Counted from the stretch's first letter, positions 1-13,710 are shown. The stretch is 64,000 bases of DNA from Oasisia sp. SBJ-2009 (GCA_964017155.1 OZ024866.1:22466082-22530081); one strand, 5' to 3'. Notes: a model not told the origin generated them from the letters alone. Numbers and translations are program-made.

Positions 1-1290
1 CACACACCCCCTCACCTCCACACACACCCTCACCTCCACACACACCCTCACCTCCACACACACCCTCACCTCCACACACCCCCTCACCTCCTCACACCCC
101 CTCACCTCCACACACCCCCTCACCTCCACACACCCCCTCACCTCCACACACACCCTCACCTCCACACACACCCTCACCTCCTCACACCCCCTCACCTCCA
201 CACACCCCCCCACCTCCACACACACCCTCACCTCCACACACCCCCTCACCTCCTCACCTCCACACACCCCCTCACCTCCACACACACCCTCACCTCCACA
301 CACCCCCTCACCTCCTCACACCCCCTCACCTCCACACACCCCCTCACCTCCACACACACCCTCACCTCCACACACCCCCTCACCTCCTCACACCCCCTCA
401 CCTCCACACACCCCCTCACCTCCACACACACCCTCACCTCCACACACCCCTCACCTCCTCACACCCCCTCACCTCCACACACACCCTCACCTCCACACAC
501 CCCCTCACCTCCACACACCACCTCACCTCCACACACCCCCTACCCTCCACACACACCCTCATCTCCACACACACCCTCACCTCCACACACCCCCTCACCT
601 CCACACCCCCCCTCACCTCCACACACACCCTCACCTGCACACCCCCTCACCTCCACACACCCCCTCACCTCCACACACACCCTCACCTCCACACACACCC
701 TCACCTCCACACACCCCCTCACCTCCTCACACCCCCTCACCTCCACACACACCCTCACCTCCACACCCCCCCTCACCTCCACACACACCCTCACCTCCAC
801 ACACCCCCTCACCTCCTCACACCCCCTCACCTCCACACACCCCCTCACCTCCACACACCCCCTCACCTCCACACACACCCTCACCTCCACACACACCCTC
901 ACCTCCTCACACCCCCTCACCTCCACACACCCCCCCACCTCCACACCCCCCCTCACCTCCACACACCCCCTCACCTCCACACCCCCCCTCACCTCCACAC
1001 CCCCCCTCACCTCCACACACCCCCTCACCTCCACACACCCCCCCACCTCCACACCCCCCTCACCTCCACACACCCCCTCACCTCCACACACCCCCTCACC
1101 TCCACACACCCCCTCACCTCCACACCCCCCTCACCTCCACACCCCCCCTCACCTCCACACACCCCCTCACCTCCACACACCCCTCACCTCCACACACCCC
1201 CTCACCTCCACACACCCCTCACCTCCACACCCCCCCTCACCTCCACACACCCCCTCACCTCCACACACCCCCTCACCTCCACACACCCCC
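1..1290. repeat. 18-bp minisatellite in a DMXL intron, abutting the 5' splice site
   Basis: About 70 copies of a unit near CACACCCCCTCACCTC, with variants in C-run length and CTCCTCAC insertions. It fills the DMXL intron after the exon ending at 1294 and starts about 8 bp inside the intron. On the coding strand each unit reads GGAGGTGAGG plus a GTGTGTG stretch, so it contains GAG|GTGAGG, a close match to a 5' splice site. The array runs off the left edge. Both strands stay open for long stretches only because the unit lacks stops; these reading frames are not genes. Confidence 0.95.
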
Positions 1291-1293
1291 TAC

Positions 1294-2676
1294 CCTCAGC
1301 CACCAAGCCGCCGGCAGTCCCAACCCAGTACCTGAAGTGGTGCAGTCGTTGCATGAAACGTCTCTTGTGTCTGCGAGTGTTGAACATTGAGTTCTGTGTG
1401 GCGTCGGGGTTGATCTGTAACACGTCCACGAGGCCGTCCTCGGGTAGGATGGTCTCACACCACAGGCGCGAGATGTTGTCCTTGCAAGACGTGATCAACA
1501 TGTTGGCCACCGACGCCCTGAGACAAGTGACACAGCACACGTGACAGCGGACAAACAGCTTCATAGCTGAAGGACGAGGGAACATTTGAAGTAACTCATC
1601 ACATTTGTGACAGCTAAAATAACATTGAATTTATTTCACCAGTGGGTAGACATGATATATCGATTTTGCTATTTTAGCAGCTACTTTAAACCTAATCTGT
1701 ATTTAATAGAGGGATATTACACAAACATTGTAACATTTATTTAGAATTTTGATACCTGTCATGTAGTTGTGAGATTCTGCTGTAACTGTCACCTGTTACC
1801 CACCTTGGCATGTACTTGCTGGTCTTCCTCCAAGAGAACCCTCTCACAGCTCGGGGGTGGGCGATGTAGACGAAGGAGAAGTTCAAATCCTCCTTCTTAG
1901 GACTGATGCTGTCTGCCCGGGACATGGGCAGTTCAACTAAAAGGAAAGAATAGTTCATGTGACCCATACGTCTGTCTTCATTAACTGTTATGCCATAGAG
2001 GACATCTAGAAGGCTTAACAACGAGCCAATCAAAAACAAATGTGTTGTGCATAGTTACAGTATCGCAAGAAACGTTTGTGTAAAATTTGTAAAATAGATC
2101 AACATATTCTGAAATATGAGTTAACGGCAAGCGATGCACAGAATGATGCCAGAAGTCTGTTGGTCTGTCCGCTCAAAGGATCAAAAACAGATCACGAATA
2201 GTTTCTGAGATATGGGTCCTAACGGCACACAGCAAACTAAAGGACTAAATACCAGTTAAATATATTATAAACTATATCAAAAATGCATGGTTTGATATAT
2301 CTATCACATTTTCTCTCATGGGCTTTGTTCAATGTTAAATGCCGTGGGGAGCCTGTTTGAAGGCATTCTGATTATTTACTCATTTCTAGAGGCATTCATC
2401 ACGTTGTGCACAGGAAAGTTGCACTAGATGGAAAGTTGCACTATACTTTGGCTTGGTAGGACAACGCTATTGTCTAATTTTGATTTAAAAAATCAAAACT
2501 TTATAAAAATATCAGTTCAACAGGGTATCAGCACACAACATAAGGTTTCTAATTATATAAATCTGTACCTACCCTTTCTATTTTCATACCAAATCTTCAG
2601 CAGTCTGTCATTCTGAAATAACAGTAAACGTATTATTTCATGATAAATATATATGAAACAAAACGTATATATATTG

Positions 2677-2723
<47 letters not shown>

Positions 2724-5700
2724 TATAATATTATGTTTATGGTATAAATGAAAGACAAATGTACATGACAAAATAGTGCTCACTAGTTCATTAATTTTAA
2801 GTATCTCTGCGATTAGATTAAGATTATAGTGTTCATGTGACTGATATTTTTTCAAAACTACCTGTCATCATGCAATGTTGCACTTAAAGTTAACACTGTA
2901 CAAAACGTGACTGGAAACTAAAAAGGATATTTTGATGAAGAAAAATACACCCATGTACAAAACCAAACAAAAATAAACAATGATCAAAACATCAATGTTT
3001 AAGACAAACCCCTAATGATGAAACAGTAATAGCTTTAAATAATCCTTAAGCATCAAAAATAAATTATTCGAATTGACTAAGTAGCAATGAAATGACTAAG
3101 GAGCAATGAAATGACTAAGGAGCAATGAAATGACTAAGTAGCAATGAAATGACTAAGGAGCAATGCAATGCCTAAGGAGCAAGGAAATGACAAAGGAGCA
3201 TTGGAATGACTAAGGAGCAATAAAATGACTAAGGAACAATGAATGACTAAGGAGCAATGAAATGACAAAGGAGCAATGGAATGACTAAGGAGCAATGAAA
3301 TGACTAAGGAACAATGAATGACTAAGGAGCAATGGAATGACTACGGAGCAATGAAATGACTAAGGAGCAATGCAATGCCTAAGGAGCAATGCAATGCCTA
3401 AGGAGCAAGGAAATGACAAAGGAGCAATGGAATGACTAAGGAGCAATAAAATGACTAAGGAACAATGAATGACTAAGGAGCAATGAAATGACAAAGGAGC
3501 AATGGAATGACTAAGGAGCAATGAAATGACTAAGGAACAATGAATGACTAAGGAGCAATGGAATGACTACGGAGCAATGAAATGACTAAGGAGCAATGAA
3601 ATGACTAAGGAGCAATGCAATGACTAAGGAGCAAGGAAATGACAAGGGAGCAATGGAATGACTAAGAAGCAATGAAATGATTAAGGAACAATGAATGACT
3701 AAGGAGCAATGAAATGACTAAGGAGCAATGGAATGACTAAGGAGCAATGAAATGACCAAGGAACAATGAATGACTAAGGAGCAATGAAATGACTAAGGAA
3801 CAATGAATGACTAAATAGCAATGAATGACTAAGGAGCAATGAAATGACTAAGGAACAATGAATGACTAAGGAGCAATGAAATGACAAAGGAGCAATGGAA
3901 TGACTAAGGAGCAATGAATGACTAAGGAGCAATGAAATGACTAAGGAACAATGAATGACTAAGGAGCAATGAAATGACTAAGGAGCAATGGAATGACTAA
4001 GGAGCAATGAAATGACTAAGGAACAATGAATGACTAAGGAGCAATGGAATGACTAAGGAACAATGAATGACTAAGGAGCAATGAAATGACTAAGGAACAA
4101 TGAATGACTAAGGAGCAATGAAATGACTAAGGAGCAATGAAATGACTAAGGAACAATGAATGACTAAGGAGCAATGAAATGACTAAGGAGCAATGAAATG
4201 ACTAAGGAGCAATGGAATGACTAAGGAGCAATGAAATGACTAAGGAGCAATGGAATAACTAAGGAGCAATGGAATGACTAAGGAGCAATGAAATGAGTAA
4301 GGAGCAATGAAATGACTAAGGAGCAAGGAAATGACTAAGGAGCAATGAAATGACTAAGGAGCAATGCAATGACCAAGGAGCAATGAAATGACAAAGGAGC
4401 AATGGAATGACTAAGGAGCAATGAAATGACTAAGGAGCAAATAAATGACTAAGGAGCAATGGAATGACTAAGGAGCAATGACATGACTAAGGAGCAATGG
4501 AATGACTAAGGAGCAATGGAATGACTAAGGAGCAATGAAATGACTAAGGAGCAATGAAATGATTAAGGAGCAATGAAATGACTAACAAGCAATGAAATGA
4601 CTAAATAATCTCTAAAAACCTGATGTCAAACACCAGGTTTATGAGATAACCCACTAGTAGATCACATGTCAATCATTTGAGATGGTCCCTTGGCAGGTTG
4701 GGGAGAAGACAAACCTTGCCGACAGTGCCAAAGAGGAGTCCGTCGGGTGAGAAGGTGACCTGCTGGACGGGGGTGGCGGGCTTGCAGTACCACAGTTGTG
4801 TCCACTGCGGCAGGTCAGTCTCCGTGCTACTGGACGTCATCCGGTCATCGTGGATGAAGAACTCAACCGAACTGTCAATCTCGGGACAGTGCCACATCTG
4901 TATGAGTTGACCGCCGGTCAGCAGACGTGAACCTGGATAACACGTAAGGTAACAGTGAGTCATTATATAGCACTTTTTAAGTTCTGGTGTTCACAGTTGC
5001 AAACAATACAGCTGGTGCTACATTGACTGCTAAGCTCAAAAGCAACACTGAATTTTTCCACTGGTTGGACATACAGTATCACATGTTTCTTCCATTCACT
5101 GTTAGCTCATCATGAAATATGACACAACCTGGTAGTTATATTTTGAGCCATGATTACTGATTTCAATACTGAATAAGTCTTTACAGTCTGTTGACTCTTA
5201 TTGTGACTTGCCTAAAACAGACTGTGGCCTGTTCAACCCCAGCTCTGGACTGAGACTTTAACCGATTAGATCTTAGAACAGCCGCGGCCGGCCGCCCTGC
5301 AGACTCCTGGAACGGCCGGGACCGGCCGCTGTCAGGACCGTGTATTCGAAAAATTCCTGGCGATTAACTACTGCACTAAACACTTCTAAATTTTAACACC
5401 ACCTAGCGGATACAGTTTGCAACAACACCAGCTTGTCACGTGCATGGGTTGCCATATTGAATTTTTTTATTTATATCGATTTTCTTCGAGTGCGTCTTCG
5501 TCGAACTTTGACTGTGTCGTCATGTTTTCGGCAACTGATGTTGCACAGATGGTGTGGCATAGTGACAGCGATTATGGTGAAATGGAAGGGGGATCGGATG
5601 TGGAAATTGAGGAACATGTAAGTAGTTTTGTCTGTAAGAATTATTGCTTCAATCGTGTCGCTAAAACTTGGTAAATGTCATCACTTCGGCATCGACTGAG

Positions 5701-8700
5701 TTGGACTATGACCGTTCGATGTACATCGATTCTGTCACTTGTGTTATTTTTACACTCATGTTATATACCTTTGTTGATTTTATCTGGATGTATGACATAT
5801 TTCAACAATACAGTGACTTGTTTGAATAACTAATAATTACACATTTGTATGCTGAGTACAACTGTCAACTGTCAAAAGTTACAGCTGTCGGTGACAGTGT
5901 CAGTCCCGAGTACATGTGTACCTGGCAGTTTGTTTATGGATGTGTTGCTCTTCTGTTCTGTTGATATTACTTCTAACCTCAGGCACCAGCTATGGTATTT
6001 TATTATGTTGTAATATTGTTCATATTTCGTAAATGTTTACAATTATATTTCTCTCATTTCATGTTTATTTATTTTGACTTTTTTATTACAGGAAGAAGAT
6101 AAGAAGATTACGAAGAAAAATATGTTTTCTTCGACCAGTATTTCACATAAAACACACATACACTATACCATTTCAAACAACTCAAAACAACACAAATATA
6201 AATTATATAATACAACAATGAACAGACACAATGTTTTGTTTCTCAATAAACACTGTTGCAACTAATTTGATTGATTCAATGGCTTTATTACTGAAACATT
6301 TCAATACATGCCTGTATAACAAAATGTCGGCCATTTTGAAAATGTTTTGCTTGACAAAATTATGAAAATATAGTGTAACTAGAAAAATAACCATCAGAAT
6401 GTTATGATGTTTTCATTGTTGCAAAGCTAACACTTATAGCTGCATTTTATTCACTGCGTTGAATATGGTAGTAGCAGGGGCTCAATTTCAAATGTCAGTC
6501 GCTAAGTAGAATAACTTTCAATATTTTTTTCAAATTTATTATTTTCTTTGCAAATTGTGATAAGTGTCAACATTTTATGACTAAATCATATTTCTGTGTA
6601 CAGGCATGTGGAGAAATTAGTTCTCTTCAAAATAAACACAACTTGTAATTAACAATATTGAATAGATTTTTTTCTACAGATTTTTTAACACATAGAGGTA
6701 AAATCGCTCAAAAATCCTGGGAACATGAGGGCATGTTTTAATAAAATCCTAGGGCCTAATGGGTTAAGTAAGCGTTTTTACTGACAATCCTGGCTAGACC
6801 CTTCAAGCCGTTTCTTCATTCTTATTTTTCTAAATGTTGTCACCTCCAGCCATGTACTGTAACCATTGTTGGCCATAAGTGTTTAAATAAAGGTAAGCGT
6901 GCCACATACGCAGTACCAGTGCCACAGCGTATTTATGAAGACTGTGATGAGAGTTTACACATACTGTAGGACTTTGTAGTGGATTGTGTCTAAGAGCTGT
7001 CTACTATACTAGTAACACAATTCTAGGTCATTAATGTGGTTACAAATTGTTTCAAATGAATAATGGGATTCTTTCCCCTGCCTCACAGCCTCATGACACT
7101 CAATTTTAACCCCGACTGCCCCCCCCCCCCTCCCCCCCCCCACAGCATCATACTGATTAAGTGAATATTGTCATTTTCTTTGCTGTGGCCTATGGGATAC
7201 GACGCTGTCAGGCTATTATTTATACATTTTACAGTTCTTTAATGTGTATAACTGTCAGTAGTCCGATATGTTTGACAGTCATGTTCAGGAAATTAATCTT
7301 TGTAATGACTATCAAAATCCACTATGTATTTGTCCGCCATTAGCGTCCTGGTGAAAACAGCATTGACTAAGATTAATGTACCGTAGAACCGACCAGGCAT
7401 ATGTGATTTGTCACTATTCAATACTTATGCTGTCAAACAACGACTTTGGATAACACTAGATGTCTGTTGGTGTTTAATAAGGTGGTGGAAGGGGGGATTT
7501 AAGTAGGATAGTTTGGTATTGGTAGTACCTTATGAAACATTACACTGCATCAATCATGCAGTCTGGGCGCCAGTCGGACTCGTAGAGTTGGACATTTTGG
7601 GAACCCGACGGTAAATTCGAACCCTGTGTGTGACCAGTGTGAACTTACTCTGAATGAAGAATGGGTTCAAACGTTTGGCAATATAAATAAATAAATGTGT
7701 TCTGCTTTGAAGACTTACATAAGAATCAACCATGAATCAGGGTAAGCAATCCATTTCATTAAAACGAGAAATGCAAGAATTCTCCAGATGATATCATAGG
7801 AACAAGAGACAGTTCATGTGAACTGTGTCTCAATTCTTCAGTCTGGGTCTGTACAACTAACCTTCTGTGTTCCATGACAAAGTGAAGATATCACAGCCGG
7901 TTTCAATGGTGCCAGTGTGGTACCACTTGTAGTCTAGTTTCTGCAACAAACGACACTTAATACGTCAGCAAACCAAATACAACACCATAGCTCCAAGCAA
8001 CACCAAACTCACAAAGACATCTTAAATTGTTTCATAAATATCAGCAAAATAGTACTAGACAGCTAAATCCATATCATGCATAGATTCTGCCGTGTTGTAT
8101 ATTAAGAGTAGCGAGAATATAGAGGTGGTATTTTGGAGTAGAGATACAATCAAATATAAAACTAACACATGAATATAAAATGTTGAATTCAAATATTATA
8201 TTTTATGAAAGGCAAGCAATTTTTTTGTTGATGACGGGTTTATTGGCCTACAAATAATCAACGAGTTAGATTCCAAAATTGTTGCCATCGAGACCATCTC
8301 GGGGGACAAATGTCACTAAGTCATGGAGTATTCACTTGCAGACAAACTGTCAGCAGCTGCATGTATATCTCGGTTTCAGATTTACATATAACATGCTAGT
8401 AAACAAAACTGACGCAAATAATCGATCAATCTAAAGAAGGAAAATAGCACAATAAAGATGCATGTCTAACTGTCTATCAAGGGCATTTGCATAAACGTAC
8501 CAGGTAATACATGTTCTACAAAACGACACTGTAATGTAAGAAAATCACTCACATGCCTACTGTCATGATGTAGCAGAGGGGTCGGCTCAAATATACAAAC
8601 TCTACTCCCATACGCGACAGCAATCTGAAAGATATCAGATGAATAACTGTCTTTGATGATATACCAAGTTTTGTATCTACACCAACATTTTCAGTTTCTT

Positions 8701-11418
8701 ACCACTAGTAATGAATACAACAACAATTAATAATGTTTGTTTGAACTTTGTCATCAGATGTATGGTATTTATAGCCAATTTGAAATTGTTTACACAGCAG
8801 TCATTTCAATCCAAAATAAAGGTGATTTCGAATGCAGACTAGAATAGTACCTAAAGTAGTCATGTCTCGTTGTGGACTAAGGAGTAACTAGTGCTTTTGT
8901 TTTTTACTGCAATCTATTCCATATTAGGTTCTGTTGCTGACTTTTCCCTCTGAAGTTTACTTTAAGCTACGGCAGCTCATAAATTCACAACTGAAACAGA
9001 ATCTCAATTCAAATTTGATTTGGCAAAATGTTTGTTATTCACACATATTGACAACATAATTTTATAATAAAAATGGTCAGATTTCATGATTTAAAAAGGC
9101 AACATTTTCTGAATGAATACTACCTATAATGGGGCTAGTTTTTGTTTGTGTTACCTTGCCAACGTCTGTGCAGCAGTCGATACAGGTCACCTGCAGATTG
9201 TCATGTAGCACGCCAGCAATGATCTGGACTCGCTGGAAGTCACTAGCAAGGATGACAATGTCACACCCTGCAGCATATGCCTGTAACAAGAATTGTTCCA
9301 GTCACAGACTTGTGATTACACCAATGTAACAATGGTTATCAATTAAATTTAGTCCATGAAAATGTTGAATATATTACACTGGCTTGTGTAAATCTGCATG
9401 TTTAATATTCTTATGTTTTTGGTGGTTGCAGATACAATAAATATGAGCAGTTGAAATGCATTAAAAGACTGACAACACTTTATGCAACAGGCATGTTGCC
9501 AACAATAATTATCTGCATTTAAACATAAATAACAGCTCTGATTTTAGATGGAACAAAACTTAACGTTTTGACAGTCTTATAAAATTGTATTGGCATTTTA
9601 TTAGTTTGTAATTTGTTTTAGTGCTTGATAAGTTCATTTGTTATTAAGTACTTTGCATTTCATCAAATATGGCATATTTAACACCCACTTCTGATAGCTA
9701 CACACTTAGAAAGAATGCAGTTTCTGCCTCATGATTTATATTGCTTGATCTCACTAACACATAATGAAAGTTCATCAAAATATTTCAATAAATAAGGTAT
9801 ATATGCAAAAAAATCGGTCTACATAAAACCGCGTAATGCATAGATGCCGATTTATATAGACTGGAACAACGCCGGAAGCTGCATATATTTAGTTAGCCTT
9901 TTTTGTGGTAGACGCCGAATCTAGCTATGTTGTGATACATGTTTATGCAGTAAATGTAACAATTTAGTGAATGCTGTAAAATTAATTGCCGAATACCAAC
10001 GGCAACAGCAACATTCGACGGATCTATCAGTCCGCAACAAAGACAAAATGCAAGTTTTACTAATTTACACATAATAATATAGCCTTTTGCATCAGTATGA
10101 AGCATATCATACACTGAACACAAAACTCCAACCCTTCGTTCGATATATACCAGAAATATAGATTTATAAGAACTTTGACCCGGCACACAATATACTCAAA
10201 AATATGCACGGCCCTGGAGAAAACATGCTAAAAATCACTTAAAATGTTGTTCATTTAAAAATTAATTACGCACAGTACTTTACTGTCATATGAACTGTGT
10301 GCACAAGCAATGGTACTGATCAATTCAATTGTGTTAGTTGTGAACTAACACGTCGAATCTTTATGTAGACCACTTTTGGTCTACGAATACGAATACATTT
10401 ATTTCAGGTAAAAACCCATATACAATTGGTACATACATTTGCACATCTACGTAGATATAACACTTCAAATATGTTAAAAAATGAATAGATAAAAATATAT
10501 AAAGTTATAAGTTAGATAAGTGTAAAATTGTATAAAAAACAAATAAAATAATTAGCAATATACAGGATGTGATTGTATAATAAATATGCAATTAATTCAG
10601 GTAAATAAACGCCGTTTGAAAAGTAAGTTATATAAACAACTTCCTGACTTTAAAAATATATATAATAATAATAATAAATAAATAATAATAAAGTTATATG
10701 TGACTATCTTACAGATTAACCGTGTATAACGAATTGGCCCAGCTAATCCACATTGGGCCATTTAATATTTCATAACAATTGTACATAACCCTAATCAAGT
10801 CGTTATTTATGTTAAAAATGCGTTTTTTTAAACCATAAATGTTCTTACGCAGTAGGGCGTCAAATGTATCTATAGCATTACTAGCAAACATGCCACTCGC
10901 GCTGTCCCGTCGGCTATATCCCAAAATCCGCCTATGCATATTGTTGTAGGCAACTTTAGCTTTCAAAGAAGAGCCCTTATTAAAGTTAACCCATAATTGG
11001 CAGCAATAAGTTGTACAACAATACGCATGAAACAGATGTAGTTTAACACCCACGGAACAGTGGTGAAATTTTCTGATAATGCTATTAGACCTAGCATAAA
11101 AATTACGTAGATGTCTCAAAATATCACCGTCATCTTTCAGGTCATTGCATATTATCACACCTAAATATTTTGCTTCTTTGACATATGCAAGCTTGTTTAC
11201 ATTCATATATATATCTGGACATTTCAGGTTAAAACCACGTGGTTTGAAGACCATACATAACGACTTGATAGGGTTATATTCAACATCATTTTCAAGGCCG
11301 AACTTTGCACATATGTTCAGCAAACCCTGAAGCCCACTAGGACTACATAAAACAGCGGTCTACATAAGCCGGTCCTATATATCTATGCATAATCGGTCGA
11401 CATAAGCTGCCTTTAGGA

Positions 11419-11465
<47 letters not shown>

Positions 11466-11827
11466 ACTCACATCAATATGCAAAATATCATAAGTAATGA
11501 GTATATTCGGGTTTATAGGCCAGGACCAGGGCCCAGTTTCATAAAGCCACGTAACTTTACGAGCAATTATGCGATCTGCTGGTCGCAGCTAACAGTGACT
11601 ATTCAATGTAGCTTACAGCCAGTTTCATGAGACCAATTTAGCATTCGCAGAAACAAATCGAATCTTTATGTAGACCAGGTCTACATAAAACAGCGGTCTA
11701 CATAAGCCGGTCCTATGTGTATAATCGGTCGACATAAGCTGCCTTTAGGAGTAATAATAATAATAATAATAATACAATACTTATATAGCGCCCGATCAAT
11801 TAAAATTGCTCTCAGGCGCTTTACAAA

Positions 11828-11883
<56 letters not shown>

Positions 11884-12231
11884 ATATACATGTCACAATG
11901 TAGCTTTGGCCACTGCAGGTGGTATTTGCATTTGCATATTATAAGAGAGTATTAAGACATGTTAGTTTCCATCAATCAATTCAACTGTGTAATCACATGA
12001 ATGTGAAGAAGAACTGCATGTAAAATCAGATTTAAAGATGTCAGATGAAATTATATAGGCCGAATTATATAATGTCACAACTTTGACATAAACACGACTA
12101 CCCAAAATGGGCGAGGCATCACGGGATCACATCTGGATACTCACGGTGAAGTTGACGCCTTCAACACTGCCAGACGCAAAACACTGGTCGCCTGAGTTGG
12201 CTGCACCAGTTAAAACTTGGTGTCGATTCAT
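1294..12231 (-). CDS. DMXL: DmX-like protein / rabconnectin-3 alpha, N-terminal exons (partial)
   Basis: Eight coding exons on the minus strand, in order: 12231-12145, 9280-9155, 8624-8553, 7940-7862, 4932-4715, 2612-2573, 1936-1804, 1517-1294. Each has a GT donor and AG acceptor and the reading phase carries through all of them (about 326 codons). The start MNRHQVLTGA, then GCDIVILASDF, IAVAYGSRVCIFEP, LLTGGQLIQMW, FSPDGLLFGTVGK, RLLKIWYE, FSFVYIAHPRAV, GFSWRKTSKYMPR and LITSCKDNISRLW follow the vertebrate DMXL1/DMXL2 N terminus in order, so these are the first WD repeats of a protein of about 3,000 residues. The rest lies left of the window. Family knowledge: DMXL proteins, like yeast Rav1, promote V-ATPase assembly and act on synaptic and endosomal membranes. 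The 40-nt exon at 2573-2612 is easy to miss. DMXL1 and DMXL2 cannot be told apart here; an invertebrate probably has one gene. Introns hold minisatellites (1-1290, 3064-4605), a piggyBac-like relic and LINE or MITE debris. Confidence 0.93.
2680..2725. repeat. TA microsatellite with short CA end
   Basis: A run of (AT)n followed by ACACACACAT, in the DMXL intron between the 2612-2573 and 4932-4715 exons. Confidence 0.9.
3064..4605. repeat. Minisatellite, 17-19 bp unit (AATGACTAAGGAGC...)
   Basis: About 1.5 kb of tandem copies of AATGACTAAGGAGCAATGA and shorter variants (AACAATG, AAGGAAATGACAA). A higher-order pattern is visible: a block near 3150-3360 recurs near 3385-3600. It lies in the DMXL intron 3' of the exon ending at 4715, about 100 bp from that donor, and the unit carries no donor-like GT core on the coding strand. 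Confidence 0.95.
5258..6767 (+). mobile_element. piggyBac-like non-autonomous element or relic with TTAA duplications
   Basis: The left end reads TTAACCGATTAGATCTTAG at 5258. The reverse complement of the right end (to 6767) reads TTAACCCATTAGGCCCTAG. The two agree at 15 of 19 positions and both begin with TTAA, the piggyBac target. Inside, a plus-strand frame from 5523 encodes an acidic segment (MFSATDVAQMVWHSDSDYGE) of the kind at piggyBac transposase N termini. It reaches a GTAAGT at 5618, and an acceptor-like TTTTTATTACAG lies near 6091 before a short basic frame. No catalytic domain is present. The left subterminal stretch (5281-5330) is very GC rich with repeated CCGGCCG. The element sits in a DMXL intron. 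Confidence 0.65.
9815..11760. repeat. Dispersed GTCTACATAA repeat copies
   Basis: Related segments recur at about 9815-9880, 10350-10385, 11340-11418 and 11658-11748. They share CGAATCTTTATGTAGACC, GTCTACATAAAACAGCGG, CATAAGCCGGTCCTAT and CGACATAAGCTGCC. The last two copies are nearly identical over about 75 bp and both run into simple repeats. The short inverted pair TATGTAGACC/GGTCTACATA suggests a small palindromic DNA element. A LINE fragment lies between the second and third copies. Confidence 0.6.
10620..11345 (-). mobile_element. 5'-truncated non-LTR retrotransposon (reverse transcriptase C terminus)
   Basis: A minus-strand frame of 204 codons (11323-10709), open further upstream to about 11345, reads GLQGLLNICAKFGL, YNPIKSLCMVF, KEAKYLGVIICNDL, LRHLRNFYARSN and ANSLYTVNL. 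This is the thumb and C-terminal region following the YADD motif of CR1/L2-type reverse transcriptases (the KCKYLG block is recognisable). The catalytic core and endonuclease are absent: a typical 5' truncation. The 3' side ends in an AT-rich stretch with a TAA/TTA-type microsatellite at 10660-10690. It lies in DMXL intron 1 and is not host coding sequence. Confidence 0.8.
11405..11880. repeat. TA microsatellites and a SINE/MITE fragment
   Basis: (TA)n tracts lie at 11419-11462 and 11828-11870. Between them, 11528-11650 holds a GCCCAGTTTCATAAAGCC...GTAACTTTACG segment of the palindromic type common as MITEs in invertebrate genomes. 11755-11826 reads as an ATT microsatellite followed by CTTATATAGCGCC and GGCGCTTTACAAAG, the reverse complement of the tail of the tRNA-derived SINE seen at 15130. 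Confidence 0.6.
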
Positions 12232-13710
12232 GGCGATGCACTATACATCAGCTTCCATGAACTATGGCCTAATTCGGCGACATTTCATTCAAGGTTAATA
12301 CAACTTCGCAGTGGCCAGTGCTGGCAGAGTCGACCTGTCATTTACCTATGCGACTGTCAACTATCAATGCAAATAATTACGGGTGTGCATTGTTGAATCT
12401 TCAAAGCAGATATTCAGTTTTAACACATTTACGTTACACGTATTTAATCTAAGTCATCCTGTCAGTTGCACATTTTTCTCCTCCAAACCTGAGCGTATTT
12501 TTGTAGAACATTTGACAACATGAATTAAATAAAGACACGCACGGCTGTCCACACCCACTTTACTTCCCTCATCATATGCAACAAGGTTTCGTGTCGCCGC
12601 CTGTCGGATTTGTTATTCGGTACCAAACTAATTACAGACATATTTTCTAAGCATGAATCCCTGTTTTGGTTGTTAACGTGCGCGTAGCAAAATATATATC
12701 GCATTAAATCTTGTATTTGTTGAAACTATGTCCGTAAAATAAAGTAGTTATGACATCATGACACTCATACGCATTGCTCTTCTGAAGTAGCGGACAGTCT
12801 GTGATGTAGGCAAAGCCGGTGGTGGGGATCCCCCCGGCTGTTGCTCGATCCAGAGAAAGTAAGAAATAACAAAATATGAACCTAACACAAAATTAACATA
12901 TTTGGTAAAGAAGCCTCAATAAGTGTAATGTGAACACAAATAAAATTATCAGTAAAATATTACATAAAAAGGGAAAACGACGCAGACGATTCACTGCCGT
13001 AAATTATTATGGTGTGACACCGGAAGGTGCTCTGTTTTCACTTGATGGTTTCCACTCGAAGTTTGTGTTCGTGGACGTTCGACGTCACAGGTACTTCTTT
13101 AGTGCTTGGTAAAAAACTTAGGCCTATCTGAACTCCAAATCATCAGTTGTGCTTCAGTTTCTAGTAACACATGTTGACTTCATTTTAGGCAATTTCTTTG
13201 GTCAAATTCGTTAATGATGACTTTGTAATACAGTCACAAACTCGGGAGCAACATTACGAACATGTAAGTTTAATTAGCCAAAATTAAAATCGGAGTCGGT
13301 GACGGTGACAGCGACACTTTACTCTTTAGTCTTTACTTGACTTGTGAAGTTGTGTGTCAGTTGTGACAAATCAAACTAAAACACTAAGTGTAATCATAAT
13401 CAAAACATGACATTTTAGCACCACTCTTATCCATAGTTGAGGTTAAGTTTGTTAATATACTGCCATTACTGGGCCGTTACTAATTGCTGCCCAATCTGAC
13501 TCTGAGTTATTCATACAGCATTTAAAGAGCCCGGAGGTGAGCTGAAATGATTGAATAACCATTAGAATTACCCAAAACCGGCCAAACAAACCATTTGATT
13601 TGAACGGAATGTTTCCTGTAAATCAAGGTCATTTAATTGAACTTTCAAACACGCATACAAATGTTTTATTGATCTGTCTATATATATATATATATATATA
13701 TCGAAGGCCT

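Noticed and set aside
246..1109. Long minus-strand open frames coding CVEVRGCVEVRG repeats
   Set aside because: They are translations of the 18-bp minisatellite, lie inside a DMXL intron, and exist only because the unit lacks stops.
5417..5674. Independent small gene at 5.4 kb
   Set aside because: It lies wholly between the matching TTAA termini, so it is better read as the transposase N terminus of the element.
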